From contig CAZEZP010000078.1 in assembly GCA_964516435.1 (NCBI GenBank), positions 62,001 to 126,000 on the forward strand: a DNA stretch of 64,000 bases, in the 5' to 3' direction. The translations under genes and the position numbers were made by a program. Shown here piece by piece: positions 41,996 to 51,031 of the stretch; within the stretch, counting starts at the first letter, position 1; each line of letters begins with the position of its first letter. The notes below the pieces were generated by a model that saw only the letters and a list, made by a program, of their open reading frames with translations, did no database searches and was not told the origin of the DNA. The DNA is from HGW-17 sp964516435. GTDB taxonomy: Bacteria > Myxococcota_A > Polyangia > HGW-17.

Positions 41996-43594
41996 ATGAA
42001 GATATTCCCGCTGTTTTTCACTGCATTTTTGTTGGTGGTTGGCTTTTTCCCGACGGCCGGGTCTGCCCAGACGAAAACACCGTCCAAGAAGGATCAGAAT
42101 GCAGAGAAGGCCAAGGAGCATTTCAAGGCCGGGCAGGCGCTTTTTGGCGCCGGGCAGTATGAGAAGGCCGCGGATGAATTCATCAAGGCCTACGAATACA
42201 AGGCTCTTCCCGCCTTCCTGTTCAATATCGCCGTCTGCTACGAAAAATCCGAGCAGTATGCAAAAGCCAAAGAGTATTTCGTCGAATACCTGGCGCGGGA
42301 ACCGAACAGCAAGGATCTGCAGGCCATCCAGGCACGCATCCGGCTGCTCGAGCGCCTCATCGAGTACAAGGAAAACCAGCGCAGGCAGGCCGAGCAGCCT
42401 GCGGACAAGCCGGCAGACAAGCCGGCGGACAAACCCGCAGACAAGCCCGCGGACAAACCCGCAGACAAGCCCGTAGACAAGCCTGCGGACAAACCCGCAG
42501 ACAAGCCCGTAGACAAGCCTGCGGACAAACCCGCAGACAAGCCTGCACTGGAAAAACCCGAACTTCCGCCCATCCAGACGCGCACGCTGACGGCCATCTC
42601 TTCGGATCCGCCGGGGGCGAACCTGTACCTCGACGACAAGAAAAATCTTTTGGGAAAGACGCCGTTCGAAGGCGAAATTCCGCCGGGGAAGCACGTCGTC
42701 ATCCTGGAGATGAAGGGGTTTTCCGATGTGAAGCGGGAAATCAACGTCCAGGAAGATCGCATGCTCGAGATCGTCGTGTCCATGAAGCAGGACGTCAACA
42801 TGGCCTGGGTGCAGGTCACCAGCAACGCGCCTGGCGCGCGCGTGTACGTCGACAAAAAGGAAATCGGCCATGTGGGAGTGACGCCCTACACCGGCATGCT
42901 CAAGCCCGGAAAGCACACCATCTGGCTGGTGCACGACGAATACCGGGAGGAGAAGGTCGACATCCAGGCGAAGGCCGGCGAACCCAACGAAGTGCACATT
43001 CCGATGCAGCGCCAGCCCGTAGGTGCCATCACCATCCTGGGCAAGAACGTGCAGGACGCCCGCGTCAAGATCGATGGAAAGACCGTGTGCGTGGCGCCCT
43101 GCGCCAGGGTGAAGGTGCCGGCAGGGTCCCATCGGCTTTCCATCCACAAGAAGGATCGCAAAACGGTATCCAAAAAAATTGAAATAGTGACGGGCGAGCA
43201 GAAGACATTCGACGTAACGCTGCAGAAGGCGCCCAGCCGTTCCGGCGCCGTATCGGGCTACGTGCTGGGCGTGGCCGCGCTGGCCGGCGCCGTATGGGCC
43301 GGTGGAAAATCCAAGTCGCTGCAGGATGAAATCCAGTCCGATCTGGATGCCGGCGTACCGGTGTTCAGCAACGACACGCGCATTCGCGATGGAAAGATCT
43401 ACGCCATCGCGGCCAACGTGCTGTACGGGATTTCCGCCTTGTCCATCACGGTGGCGCTGTACCGCACCTTCATCGATACCACGCCGGATTCCCGCATCCG
43501 CGTGCGCGAAACCCCTCCCGACGGAGCCGCCGTGCAATGGGAGCCCCTGCTGTTTCCAGGCGGAGCGGGACTGGGGCTGACACTGCATTACTAG
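41996..43594 (+). CDS. TPR and PEGA-domain exported protein
   Basis: A 532-residue protein with a signal peptide ending GSAQ. Residues about 35-125 are TPR-like helices (GQALFGAGQYEKAADEFIKAY). Then comes a lysine/Asp/Pro repeat of twelve PADK or PVDK units. Two or three PEGA-like beta domains follow (SSDPPGANLYLDDK, TSNAPGARVYVDKK, ILGKNVQDARVKIDGK). The C-terminal 120 residues have two hydrophobic helices. PEGA proteins often stabilise surface structures. It is followed by an FG-GAP lipoprotein and a C-tail membrane protein with short gaps, so the three form a unit. An ATG two codons earlier is also possible. Confidence 0.87.
   Translation: MKIFPLFFTAFLLVVGFFPTAGSAQTKTPSKKDQNAEKAKEHFKAGQALFGAGQYEKAADEFIKAYEYKALPAFLFNIAVCYEKSEQYAKAKEYFVEYLAREPNSKDLQAIQARIRLLERLIEYKENQRRQAEQPADKPADKPADKPADKPADKPADKPVDKPADKPADKPVDKPADKPADKPALEKPELPPIQTRTLTAISSDPPGANLYLDDKKNLLGKTPFEGEIPPGKHVVILEMKGFSDVKREINVQEDRMLEIVVSMKQDVNMAWVQVTSNAPGARVYVDKKEIGHVGVTPYTGMLKPGKHTIWLVHDEYREEKVDIQAKAGEPNEVHIPMQRQPVGAITILGKNVQDARVKIDGKTVCVAPCARVKVPAGSHRLSIHKKDRKTVSKKIEIVTGEQKTFDVTLQKAPSRSGAVSGYVLGVAALAGAVWAGGKSKSLQDEIQSDLDAGVPVFSNDTRIRDGKIYAIAANVLYGISALSITVALYRTFIDTTPDSRIRVRETPPDGAAVQWEPLLFPGGAGLGLTLHY
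42398..42541 (+). repeat. Twelve tandem 12-bp units coding Pro-Ala/Val-Asp-Lys
   Basis: The units run in phase with few silent changes, which suggests a recent expansion of a flexible spacer. Copy number may vary between strains. Not a CRISPR array. Confidence 0.95.
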
Positions 43595-43607
43595 ACGAGG
43601 CTGCACC

Positions 43608-44876
43608 ATGAAAAGGTTTCTTATTCCCCTTTCCTGCTGCTTGCTTTCCCTGGCCGCCTGCGACTGGCGCGTGTTCAACGATTTCGAACGGCAGGCCACG
43701 GTCCAGGTCATCGAACCGCCCCGCAACTTCGCGGGAACCAATTTCGGCCAGGCGGTGGCGCCGGTCCTGGACGAGAATGGCGGCATCGTCCCCAACACGT
43801 TCCTGGCGGGAGGAAACGGCACGACGCCCCTGGCTGTCGTGACGGTGAGCGAAACCGGCGCGATTTCCCGCAAGACCTGCAGGATCGACGCGGGAATCAG
43901 CGTTTCCTCGATCACGCCGCTTCCGGCCAAAAATGGCCGCTGGCGCGCCCTGCTTTCCGATGGAAACTACCAGATGGCGAATCTGGTGAACTTCGATCCC
44001 GATGAAGACGAGCCCAAACTGCAGGTGGAAGGCAACCTGTCCGGACTGGCGCAACTGTTCGGAATCGGCACGCTGCACGGCGATTTCGATGGCGACAGAA
44101 CGCCGGATGTGGCCGTGGCCTCCCGCAACCGGCTCTACTTCTTCGATGAAGCCCTGCAGACCGCGCATCAGCACATTTTCGACTACCCCCACAACTTCTT
44201 CGTGCCCGCCATGCAGGACGCCGGCACCCGGATTCTCGCGCCGGTCGTGCGGGAAGGAAAAATCCTGCTGGCCATCGGCGGAATGATATCGAACGACACG
44301 GGAAACACCACATGGGCCGTGCTGCTGGTGTCCGTGAACCCCGGTTTCACCTTCGAAACCCAGGTCCTGCAGGGAGATTTCAGCAACCCCGACGCCCGCG
44401 TCTGCTCGCTGGCAACGGGCGCTGCCAATGACGATGCGAACGACGACCTGGTGGTGGGCATCTGCAATGAGACCCTTCTGTTCCTGGCCAAAACCGGCAC
44501 GACGGAATGGTTTTCCGCCCAGCCGGACCGGGTCGTCGCGGAAGACGGAAAAATGCGCGGCCGGATCGTGGCCCTTTCGGACCTGAACCAGGATGGAAAG
44601 CCGGAACTGGCAATCGCGGACCCGGAAGAGCCCATCGAATCCAACCGGAATGGCGAAGTGCTGTTCTATGATCTGCAGATTTCCGCAGATACGCCCCTGC
44701 TGCAACTGAAGGCTCCCAAGGAAGAGAAACGTTTCGGAACTTCCCTGTTTTCCCTGAAAACCATCTGGAAGGACGGCCGCACGGAACTGGTGGTGGGGGG
44801 AGCCAACGTCTCCTATCTGTTCTTCCTCACCGGCCTGCCGGGAGACGACGACCCGGTTCTTCACGATCCCCGCTAG
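43608..44876 (+). CDS. Lipoprotein with FG-GAP-like propeller
   Basis: A 422-residue exported protein with a signal ending SLAAC (lipid Cys18). FG-GAP-like loops occur at DFDGDRTPDVAV, DDANDDLVV, DLNQDGKPELAI, with propeller-like strands between. The GDDDPVLHDP end is acidic. It lies 13 bases after the PEGA gene and 21 before the next, so it is in the same operon. Its role is unknown; an extracellular or periplasmic binding scaffold is likely. The family is shared by pattern with the lipoprotein at 6400. Confidence 0.82.
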   Translation: MKRFLIPLSCCLLSLAACDWRVFNDFERQATVQVIEPPRNFAGTNFGQAVAPVLDENGGIVPNTFLAGGNGTTPLAVVTVSETGAISRKTCRIDAGISVSSITPLPAKNGRWRALLSDGNYQMANLVNFDPDEDEPKLQVEGNLSGLAQLFGIGTLHGDFDGDRTPDVAVASRNRLYFFDEALQTAHQHIFDYPHNFFVPAMQDAGTRILAPVVREGKILLAIGGMISNDTGNTTWAVLLVSVNPGFTFETQVLQGDFSNPDARVCSLATGAANDDANDDLVVGICNETLLFLAKTGTTEWFSAQPDRVVAEDGKMRGRIVALSDLNQDGKPELAIADPEEPIESNRNGEVLFYDLQISADTPLLQLKAPKEEKRFGTSLFSLKTIWKDGRTELVVGGANVSYLFFLTGLPGDDDPVLHDPR

Positions 44877-44897
44877 ACGCAGAAGGCAGGTGCTTTC

Positions 44898-45485
44898 ATG
44901 GTGACGTGGATTCTGTGCGCGGCTGCAATCTGGATGGCATCCCCTCCAGCGGCGGAAGTCTCCCAAAGGCCCGCGGTGGTACTCGTTTTTCTCGATGCGC
45001 CGGAAGCCGGCGCCGTGGAACGCCTTTCCACCATGCTCGCCCTGATTCCACAGATTCGCCTCCTGCCCCGCTCCGCATTCCCGGAAGACCGTCAGGAAGC
45101 CGTCCGCAAAGCCATTTCCGGCGTGGCGCCCTATCCCGATCCCGTGGCGCGCGCGGTCCTCGAGAAGCACATCCAGGCGGCGGGCGCCGTAGCGGGCGTG
45201 ATCGTGGCGGGAAACCGGATCCACCTGCAGCATGCGAAAACCCATCACGGCCCCTACGCCATGCCTGGTCCCAGCGGAAAACTCCCGGATCCGCTGGTGG
45301 AGCGGCTCTGTTCCCTGTCCCAGCGGGAAAGAGGCATCGAAACGAAGCAGCCGGCCACCCGGGAACCCTTCTACCGGAACTGGCTGTTCTGGACGGGCGT
45401 CGGCATCATCGCGGGCACCATGGTGGCGGTTTCCATTCTTTCCCAGGACACCCGGGAAGTGGAAGTAGAAGTCATCAACCGCTGA
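44898..45485 (+). CDS. Exported protein with a C-terminal membrane segment
   Basis: A 195-residue protein that I do not recognise. A signal-like segment opens it (MVTWILCAAAIWMA) and a single hydrophobic helix closes it (FWTGVGIIAGTMVAVSIL) followed by an acidic tail. The middle is soluble and without motif. GTG-free ATG start at 44898. It is the last gene of the PEGA operon. The end is followed by an AT-rich gap with two 12-base direct repeats (ATTGAATTTCCA) at 45511 and 45525. Confidence 0.75.
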   Translation: MVTWILCAAAIWMASPPAAEVSQRPAVVLVFLDAPEAGAVERLSTMLALIPQIRLLPRSAFPEDRQEAVRKAISGVAPYPDPVARAVLEKHIQAAGAVAGVIVAGNRIHLQHAKTHHGPYAMPGPSGKLPDPLVERLCSLSQRERGIETKQPATREPFYRNWLFWTGVGIIAGTMVAVSILSQDTREVEVEVINR

Positions 45486-45604
45486 CGTTGCAATATCAAT
45501 TGCTGGCCGAATTGAATTTCCAAAATTGAATTTCCAGAATGGGTTTTTGATATTTTTAATAAAGCTCAAGACAACGGTTTCCCGTTCCGGAATCGAGTGT
45601 TTTC

Positions 45605-45633
45605 TTGATTTGGCCGGGCGCATCCACTACTAT
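45605..45633 (+). promoter_or_regulatory. Likely promoter of the pilC-pilS unit
   Basis: TTGATT and TACTAT are separated by 17 bases. The start of pilC lies 77 bases past the -10 box. The same TACTAT box occurs in the candidate promoter at 60633. Confidence 0.5.
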
Positions 45634-45709
45634 CGCCTGCGATTTCCCGACGCATCCGGCCCCGGTGCATGGCCGGCCGCCGCCGGTGCGGCAATCCGGC
45701 GAGGTATTC

Positions 45710-46936
45710 ATGGCTACCTACCTGTATGAAGGAAAAAGCAAGGACGGCTCCATCAAGAAAGGCACCATCACGGCGGCCAACGAGCAACTCGCCTTCACGA
45801 CGCTCAATGCCCAGGGAATCTCGGTCACGAGCCTGAAGGAAAAGCAGCCTTTCAGGTGGTCCGACCTGGCGAACCTGGACATCAACATCGGCGGCGTCCC
45901 TCCCAAGGATCTGATGGTGTTCACCCGCCAGTTCGCGACCATGATCGACTCCGGCCTTCCTCTGGTGCAGGCGCTGGATATCCTGGCCTCCACATCCGAA
46001 AACAAGTATTTCGGCAAGATCCTCAAGGATGTGAAGGAACGAGTGGAGCAGGGAACCACCTTTTCCGAGGCGCTGTCCCATCACCCCAAGGTGTTCGACA
46101 CCCTGTTCGTGAACCTGGTGCGGGCCGGCGAAGTGGGCGGCATCCTGGACACGATCATGAACCGCCTGGCCGTGCAGATCGAAAAGAACACCAAGCTCAA
46201 GCGGCGCGTCCGCTCGGCCATGAACTACCCCATCATCCTGCTGGTGGTTTCGCTGGGCTGCATCGGGGCCATGCTGTTCAAGGTCATCCCCATGTTCGAA
46301 AACATGTTTTCCTCCATGGGCGGCCAACTGCCGGGCATCACCATGCAGGTCATCAACGCCAGCCGATGGGCGATCGCCCACTCCAACATGATCTTCGCCG
46401 CCCTGTTCGGCATCATCGCGGCGTTCATCGCTGCCATGCGCATTCCGGGAAGCCGCTTCTTCATGCACAAACTGGCCCTTTCCCTGCCCATCTTCGGGCC
46501 CGTCATCAAGAAGATCGCCGTGGCGCGCTTCACGCGCACCATGGGAACGCTCCTCTCCTCCGGCGTACCCATCCTGGACGCGCTGGAAATCGTGTCCCGG
46601 GCTTCCGGCAACCTCGCCATCGAAGCCGCCCTCCTGAACGTGCGCGAAAAGATCGCCGAGGGCCGCAACATCGTGGAGCCCCTGCAGCAGTCCGGAATCT
46701 TTCCGCACATGGTGGTTCAGATGGTGGGCGTGGGCGAGCAGACGGGCGCGCTGGATACCATGCTCAACAAGATCGCCGATTTCTACGAGGACGAGGTGGA
46801 CGTGGCGGTGGAAGGCATGACTTCCATGATGGAACCGTTGCTGATGGTCATCCTCGGCGGCGCCATCGGCGTGGTCATGATCGCCATGTACGCGCCCGTC
46901 TTCACCATGGCCGGCAAGACGGAAAACATCAAGTGA
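45710..46936 (+). CDS. pilC: Type IV pilus inner-membrane platform protein
   Basis: A 408-residue T2SS/T4P F-domain protein that links pilus assembly ATPases to the growing fibre. The two repeated F domains show FTRQFATMIDSGLPLVQAL and ARFTRTMGTLLSSGVPILDA, both followed by EG-type helices. Three membrane spans are visible (FAAL..., IILLVVSLGCIGAMLF, PLLMVILGGAIGVVMIAMYA). The start has a GGCGAGG site. No pilB or pilT is adjacent. pilS follows with a GTGA overlap, so the two are cotranscribed. Confidence 0.95.
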   Translation: MATYLYEGKSKDGSIKKGTITAANEQLAFTTLNAQGISVTSLKEKQPFRWSDLANLDINIGGVPPKDLMVFTRQFATMIDSGLPLVQALDILASTSENKYFGKILKDVKERVEQGTTFSEALSHHPKVFDTLFVNLVRAGEVGGILDTIMNRLAVQIEKNTKLKRRVRSAMNYPIILLVVSLGCIGAMLFKVIPMFENMFSSMGGQLPGITMQVINASRWAIAHSNMIFAALFGIIAAFIAAMRIPGSRFFMHKLALSLPIFGPVIKKIAVARFTRTMGTLLSSGVPILDALEIVSRASGNLAIEAALLNVREKIAEGRNIVEPLQQSGIFPHMVVQMVGVGEQTGALDTMLNKIADFYEDEVDVAVEGMTSMMEPLLMVILGGAIGVVMIAMYAPVFTMAGKTENIK

Positions 46937-48570
46937 GCCCCGATTTCTCCCATCCGGAACCGAAATCCGCCACCCAGCGCATTCTGTTCCTGTGCATCCT
47001 CAAGTTCGCGCTCATCACGCTCATCGTGGCGGCGGCGGCCTTCACCTTCTGGCTCACGCCCCGCCAGCACACCACCGGCACGCTCATCCACCGCATCGTC
47101 ATCGGCCTGGTGGTGTTCGAATATCTCATACTTCTTGCCATCCTGGCGCTTCTGCAATGGAAATCTCCCCACGCGCCCAGGGTGTTTTTCCTGTCCATAT
47201 TCGCCGACATCGTGCTCACGTCGTTTCTCGTGCACCTGACGGGACACGCCTCGTCCCCGTATGTCGTGCTGTACATGATCGGCATCATCTCGGCAGCCGT
47301 GGCCATGCCGCTGACATGGGCCACGTTTGTCACACTCCTTTCCATCGGGATGTATCTGTTCATCCCGATCGCCGGCAACGCGGGACTTCTGGACTGTATC
47401 GGGCACATCGGGCACCTCCAGCCGCTCAATCCCTCCGAACTGGCCTCCCGGCTGGGCATCCATGGCAGCGCCATGGCGGCGGTATCGGTGCTGTCCATCA
47501 CGCTGGCCCGCCACATCCTGCGCGTGGAAGCCGAAGGCATCGACCAGACCCGGCAGATCCGCATCCTCTTCAACCGCCACCAGGACATCCTGCGCTCCCT
47601 TTCCGACGGCGTGCTGTGCGTCTCCCGGGACGGGTGCATCCTGGACGTCAATCCGGCGTTCTGCCGCATGCTGGGCGTCGATGCCCGCATGGGAGATTCC
47701 CTGGATTCGTTTCCCTCACCCGTTTCGGACTGGATCCGGCAGAAGCCGGAGTTCCTGCGCACTCCATACTCCTGCGGCGAAAACACGCTGGAACTTGAGG
47801 TGTCGGTGCAGGATCTCCTCGTGGAAAACCGGCACGAGGGCTTTATCGTGGTGGTGCGTGACCGCAGCGAGCAGGCGCAACTGGAACGCGATCTCGTGCG
47901 CAAGGAGCGGCTGGCGGCGCTGGGCCGGCTGACGGCCTCCATCGCCCACGAAATCCGCAACCCGCTGACGTCCATTGCGGGGTCCCTGGAGTTGCTGCGC
48001 CCGGCCGTCGTCAAGTCCATCCCGGAAAACCAGGAACTCTTCGATATCGTATTCCGGGAAATCCGCCGGCTCAACGACCTGATCAAGGGACTTCGCCAGT
48101 ACACGTCCGAACGCAGGCGTCCCCCGCAGGACGTCGATCTGGTGGAAACGATTCGGGAAATCACCCGCCTGTATGAAACCGATCCGAAGTATCCGGACGT
48201 CGCGTTCCACCTGGAAACTCCCGAGACCTGCGTGGTGCGTTACGATCCCGACGGGTTGCGCCAGGTGCTGCTCAACCTGATCCTCAACGCCATCCAGGCC
48301 AGCCCCGGAAAGCCTGTCACCATCCGCATCACGCCGAACGATTCCGAAATTCTCGTGGACGTCGAGGACGAAGGGCCAGGCATCGCGCCGGAACTGCAGG
48401 AAAAAATCTTCGAGCCCTTCGTGTCCACCAAGCAGTCCGGAACCGGTCTGGGCCTGGCCATCGCCGGCCAGATCGCCATGGCGCATGGAGGGCGGCTGCA
48501 ACTGGTGCGCTCGGATGCCTCCGGAACCTGCATGCGCTTCGTCATCATGCGGGAAATCGAAAAAGCCTAG
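46933..48570 (+). CDS. pilS: Membrane sensor histidine kinase, PilS-like
   Basis: A 545-residue inner-membrane kinase. Six hydrophobic spans lie within residues about 15-190, then a PAS domain, the acceptor His339 in SIAHEIRNPLTSIAG, and the ATPase motifs LLNLILNAIQA, DEGPGI and GTGLGLAIAGQIAMAHGG. The GTG start overlaps the pilC stop (GTGA). PilS senses pilin in the membrane and phosphorylates PilR in other bacteria. No response regulator follows here; the nearest sigma54 regulator is at 60702. It could serve that one, or a gene elsewhere. Confidence 0.93.
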   Translation: MSPDFSHPEPKSATQRILFLCILKFALITLIVAAAAFTFWLTPRQHTTGTLIHRIVIGLVVFEYLILLAILALLQWKSPHAPRVFFLSIFADIVLTSFLVHLTGHASSPYVVLYMIGIISAAVAMPLTWATFVTLLSIGMYLFIPIAGNAGLLDCIGHIGHLQPLNPSELASRLGIHGSAMAAVSVLSITLARHILRVEAEGIDQTRQIRILFNRHQDILRSLSDGVLCVSRDGCILDVNPAFCRMLGVDARMGDSLDSFPSPVSDWIRQKPEFLRTPYSCGENTLELEVSVQDLLVENRHEGFIVVVRDRSEQAQLERDLVRKERLAALGRLTASIAHEIRNPLTSIAGSLELLRPAVVKSIPENQELFDIVFREIRRLNDLIKGLRQYTSERRRPPQDVDLVETIREITRLYETDPKYPDVAFHLETPETCVVRYDPDGLRQVLLNLILNAIQASPGKPVTIRITPNDSEILVDVEDEGPGIAPELQEKIFEPFVSTKQSGTGLGLAIAGQIAMAHGGRLQLVRSDASGTCMRFVIMREIEKA

Positions 48571-48735
48571 TTTTCCCCTTTCCTTGGAACCCGAAATGCG
48601 TCATACTTCTCTCAGCTGTCGCGCCGTGCAAGCCGGATGTTTTCATGCAAAATCAAGGATTTCGCACGGCAGCGCAACGACGTCGGCTCCATGCGAGGCA
48701 TCCGTGGGCCGGTTCATCCAAGCGGGAGGTGCACC

Positions 48736-49509
48736 GTGGGATTCTTCAGCAAGATTTTTGGCGGAGGAAAAAAATCGGATTCCAGGGAAATAGGAACTGT
48801 TCCGGAAGAACAAAAGCCCGTCAAGGAAGAAGCCAAGACTTCCGTTTCCACCGCATCGCCGGAACCCATTCCAGATGAGGATCGCGTCCCGGAACCCCAG
48901 CCCAGGGAAGAATCCGAAGCGCACGTTCCCGCGCCGGCCGAGCACAAGGCCACCGTTTTCGGCATGCCGGCCCCGCCATTCGCTGCCGGCTCCGTGCCCG
49001 TATCCGGGGAAGCCGTCGTGGGAGAAGCCGTCGTGGGAGAACTGGATGTTCCGGCGCAACCGAGAGTCCAGGATGCCCCCCAGGCAGGGGAAATCGTAGT
49101 GGGCGAAACCGCGGCGGACACCGTGAAGGAAGAAGTTGCTTCTCCGGCGGAACCCGCCGCATCCCCGGAAGTTTCCGGCGCGGCCGAGCCCGCGGCAGTC
49201 GAATCTGCCAGCGGACCGGCTCCAGAAAATGAAGAAGCCGAGGAAATCGCCGTGGAAGCCGAAGCCGTGGCGCCGCCGCCGCTGCCGGCGGCCTCCACCG
49301 CGGCCCGGGCGGTTTCCGCACCCCAGCCCGTGGTGGAGGAAACTCCGGCGGCCGATGACATCGAACTCTTTCCCAAGGCCGAAAAGAGGGATTCGCGCTC
49401 CAGCATCGAGTGCACATCCTGCAGGCACCGCCTTCCCGTTCCCTATGTGGGCTATCCCGCCCGCATCACCTGCCCCTTCTGCCTGACCGTGAACGATTAC
49501 AATCTGTAA
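48736..49509 (+). CDS. Low-complexity protein with a C-terminal zinc ribbon
   Basis: A 257-residue cytoplasmic protein starting at a GTG with GGGAGG upstream. The N-terminal FFSKIFGGGKK is amphipathic and basic. A long Glu/Ala/Pro/Val-rich disordered region follows, including a 15-bp tandem repeat at 49009. The last 35 residues form a zinc ribbon, IECTSCRHRLPVP and ARITCPFCLTVND, a four-cysteine site. Such ribbons bind zinc and hold protein or nucleic-acid partners. It is alone between pilS and the barrel operon. Function unknown. Confidence 0.78.
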   Translation: MGFFSKIFGGGKKSDSREIGTVPEEQKPVKEEAKTSVSTASPEPIPDEDRVPEPQPREESEAHVPAPAEHKATVFGMPAPPFAAGSVPVSGEAVVGEAVVGELDVPAQPRVQDAPQAGEIVVGETAADTVKEEVASPAEPAASPEVSGAAEPAAVESASGPAPENEEAEEIAVEAEAVAPPPLPAASTAARAVSAPQPVVEETPAADDIELFPKAEKRDSRSSIECTSCRHRLPVPYVGYPARITCPFCLTVNDYNL

Positions 49510-49569
49510 TCGGAGCATTGCATTCTTCCCGTGCCATTCCCGATTCGCGCAACGATCATTTCGTGACCA

Positions 49570-49588
49570 TTTGACTCATTGCGTCAAA
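49570..49588. promoter_or_regulatory. Inverted repeat upstream of the barrel operon
   Basis: TTTGAC and GTCAAA form a perfect 6-bp inverted repeat with a seven-base spacer. TGCTAGATT, an extended -10 type box, lies 40 bases downstream, at about 49627. This could be an operator for the barrel operon. Confidence 0.35.
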
Positions 49589-49678
49589 CGTCATGAAATT
49601 ATTTACTTTTCACGAAAGCGTCATTCTGCTAGATTCCACCCGTCGCCGGCAGGAGGTCGCCGGAAGACGGGCTTTTTC

Positions 49679-51031
49679 ATGAAACACTTCCTGTCGGTCT
49701 GGATTTTCGCATGCATGGCGCTTTCGGCCGTGAAAGGCTGGTCCAATCCGGTGGACCTCTTCAGTTCTTCCGCCCAGGCCGGCGGCACGGGAGACGCCGT
49801 CGCATCCTCATGCACGGGGCCCGACTGCCTGTATTTCAATCCGGGACGCCTCTGCCTGGGCGGCAGTCCCCGGATCCTGGCGGGCGTCACGGCCCAGCAT
49901 GCCTCGCTTTCGGTTCCCGGCGGCAGCACCGGCATCCCCGAACCGTTCTACTCCCACGTGGGGGCCGCCATCGCCCCGCCGTTCGGCGGCATCCTGAAGG
50001 ACCGCCTGTGGGTGGGCATTCTGCTGGTTGCGCCCGGTGGCGAGATTTCCCTCGTGCGCATCCACACGCCATCGGAGCCTTTCTATCCCTACTATGAGAA
50101 CCGCAGCCAGCGCCTGCTGATCCTGCCCGGAATCTCCCTGCTCGCCCATGAATCCCCTTCGGCCGGGCGCATCGGTTTGGGACTGGGTTTCAATTATTTT
50201 GCCGGCCTCGACGGCGGCATCGCGGCCGCGGAAGGCGCCACCCGCGCCATGGAAGCCCGCGTATCCCTGGAACTCAAGGGAATCCTGGGACTCGTGGCCG
50301 GCGCCGCCTGGGAAAAGGGACACTGGGCGGCCGGCATCACCTACAGGCAGGCCATGGGCGTGGATTTTCATACGCTGGCGTTCAACGACGTTGCCGGCAC
50401 CAGCATCGACATGGAGATTTCCGCGGCCGCATTGTATTCTCCCCATACCTTGCAATGGGGTGTAAGTTATAATTTCGGTACACAGAAAGTGCAAATAGAT
50501 ATTATCGAACAATTATGGTCATTCTATGATGGCCCCTTTGTGCAAATCGACAGCATCATGCCCATGGTGGGCGCGCTGTCCGGCCAGTTGCCCCCCAACG
50601 AATTCCGCAACACCGCAGGCGTGCGGGCCGGATGGCAGAAATCCTGGTCCTCCAGTTTGACGCTGCGGGCTGGCGCCGGCTTCGATCCTTCCTTTGTGAA
50701 AACGGCGCAAACCGGCATCACCAATCTGCTCGACGCTCACAAACTGATCCTGTCCGCGGGTATTTCCTGGAAATTCTCCGATTCCTTCGTGGTTCATGCG
50801 TTTTCCCGGATGCACATCCTGTTTCCGGCCACGCACCGCAAGAAGCGCATCGAAACCGCATGCACGGGCCAGATTCCCGACGAGGATCCGTCGGCCCTGT
50901 ACGATGAAAAGCCCTGCGATGCCGACGATCCTTCCACCGAAGGCTTCCAGACGTCCAATCCCGGATTTCCATCCGTGACGGCTTCGGGATTCGTGCTCAT
51001 GGGTGGACTCTCCCTGGAGGCGCTGCCATGA
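49679..51031 (+). CDS. FadL-like outer-membrane barrel protein
   Basis: A 450-residue exported protein with a signal ending GWSNP. Most of the mature chain is amphipathic beta strands. The N-terminal NPGRLCLGG and the many short glycine turns suggest a FadL/TodX-type hydrophobic channel. A possible pair of cysteines (CTGPDCLYF) lies near the N-terminus. The first ATG after an AGGAGG at 49651 is far from it, and the nearest site is weak. AT-rich codons occupy 50439-50530. It ends with an ATGA overlap into the next barrel gene. Confidence 0.8.
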   Translation: MKHFLSVWIFACMALSAVKGWSNPVDLFSSSAQAGGTGDAVASSCTGPDCLYFNPGRLCLGGSPRILAGVTAQHASLSVPGGSTGIPEPFYSHVGAAIAPPFGGILKDRLWVGILLVAPGGEISLVRIHTPSEPFYPYYENRSQRLLILPGISLLAHESPSAGRIGLGLGFNYFAGLDGGIAAAEGATRAMEARVSLELKGILGLVAGAAWEKGHWAAGITYRQAMGVDFHTLAFNDVAGTSIDMEISAAALYSPHTLQWGVSYNFGTQKVQIDIIEQLWSFYDGPFVQIDSIMPMVGALSGQLPPNEFRNTAGVRAGWQKSWSSSLTLRAGAGFDPSFVKTAQTGITNLLDAHKLILSAGISWKFSDSFVVHAFSRMHILFPATHRKKRIETACTGQIPDEDPSALYDEKPCDADDPSTEGFQTSNPGFPSVTASGFVLMGGLSLEALP

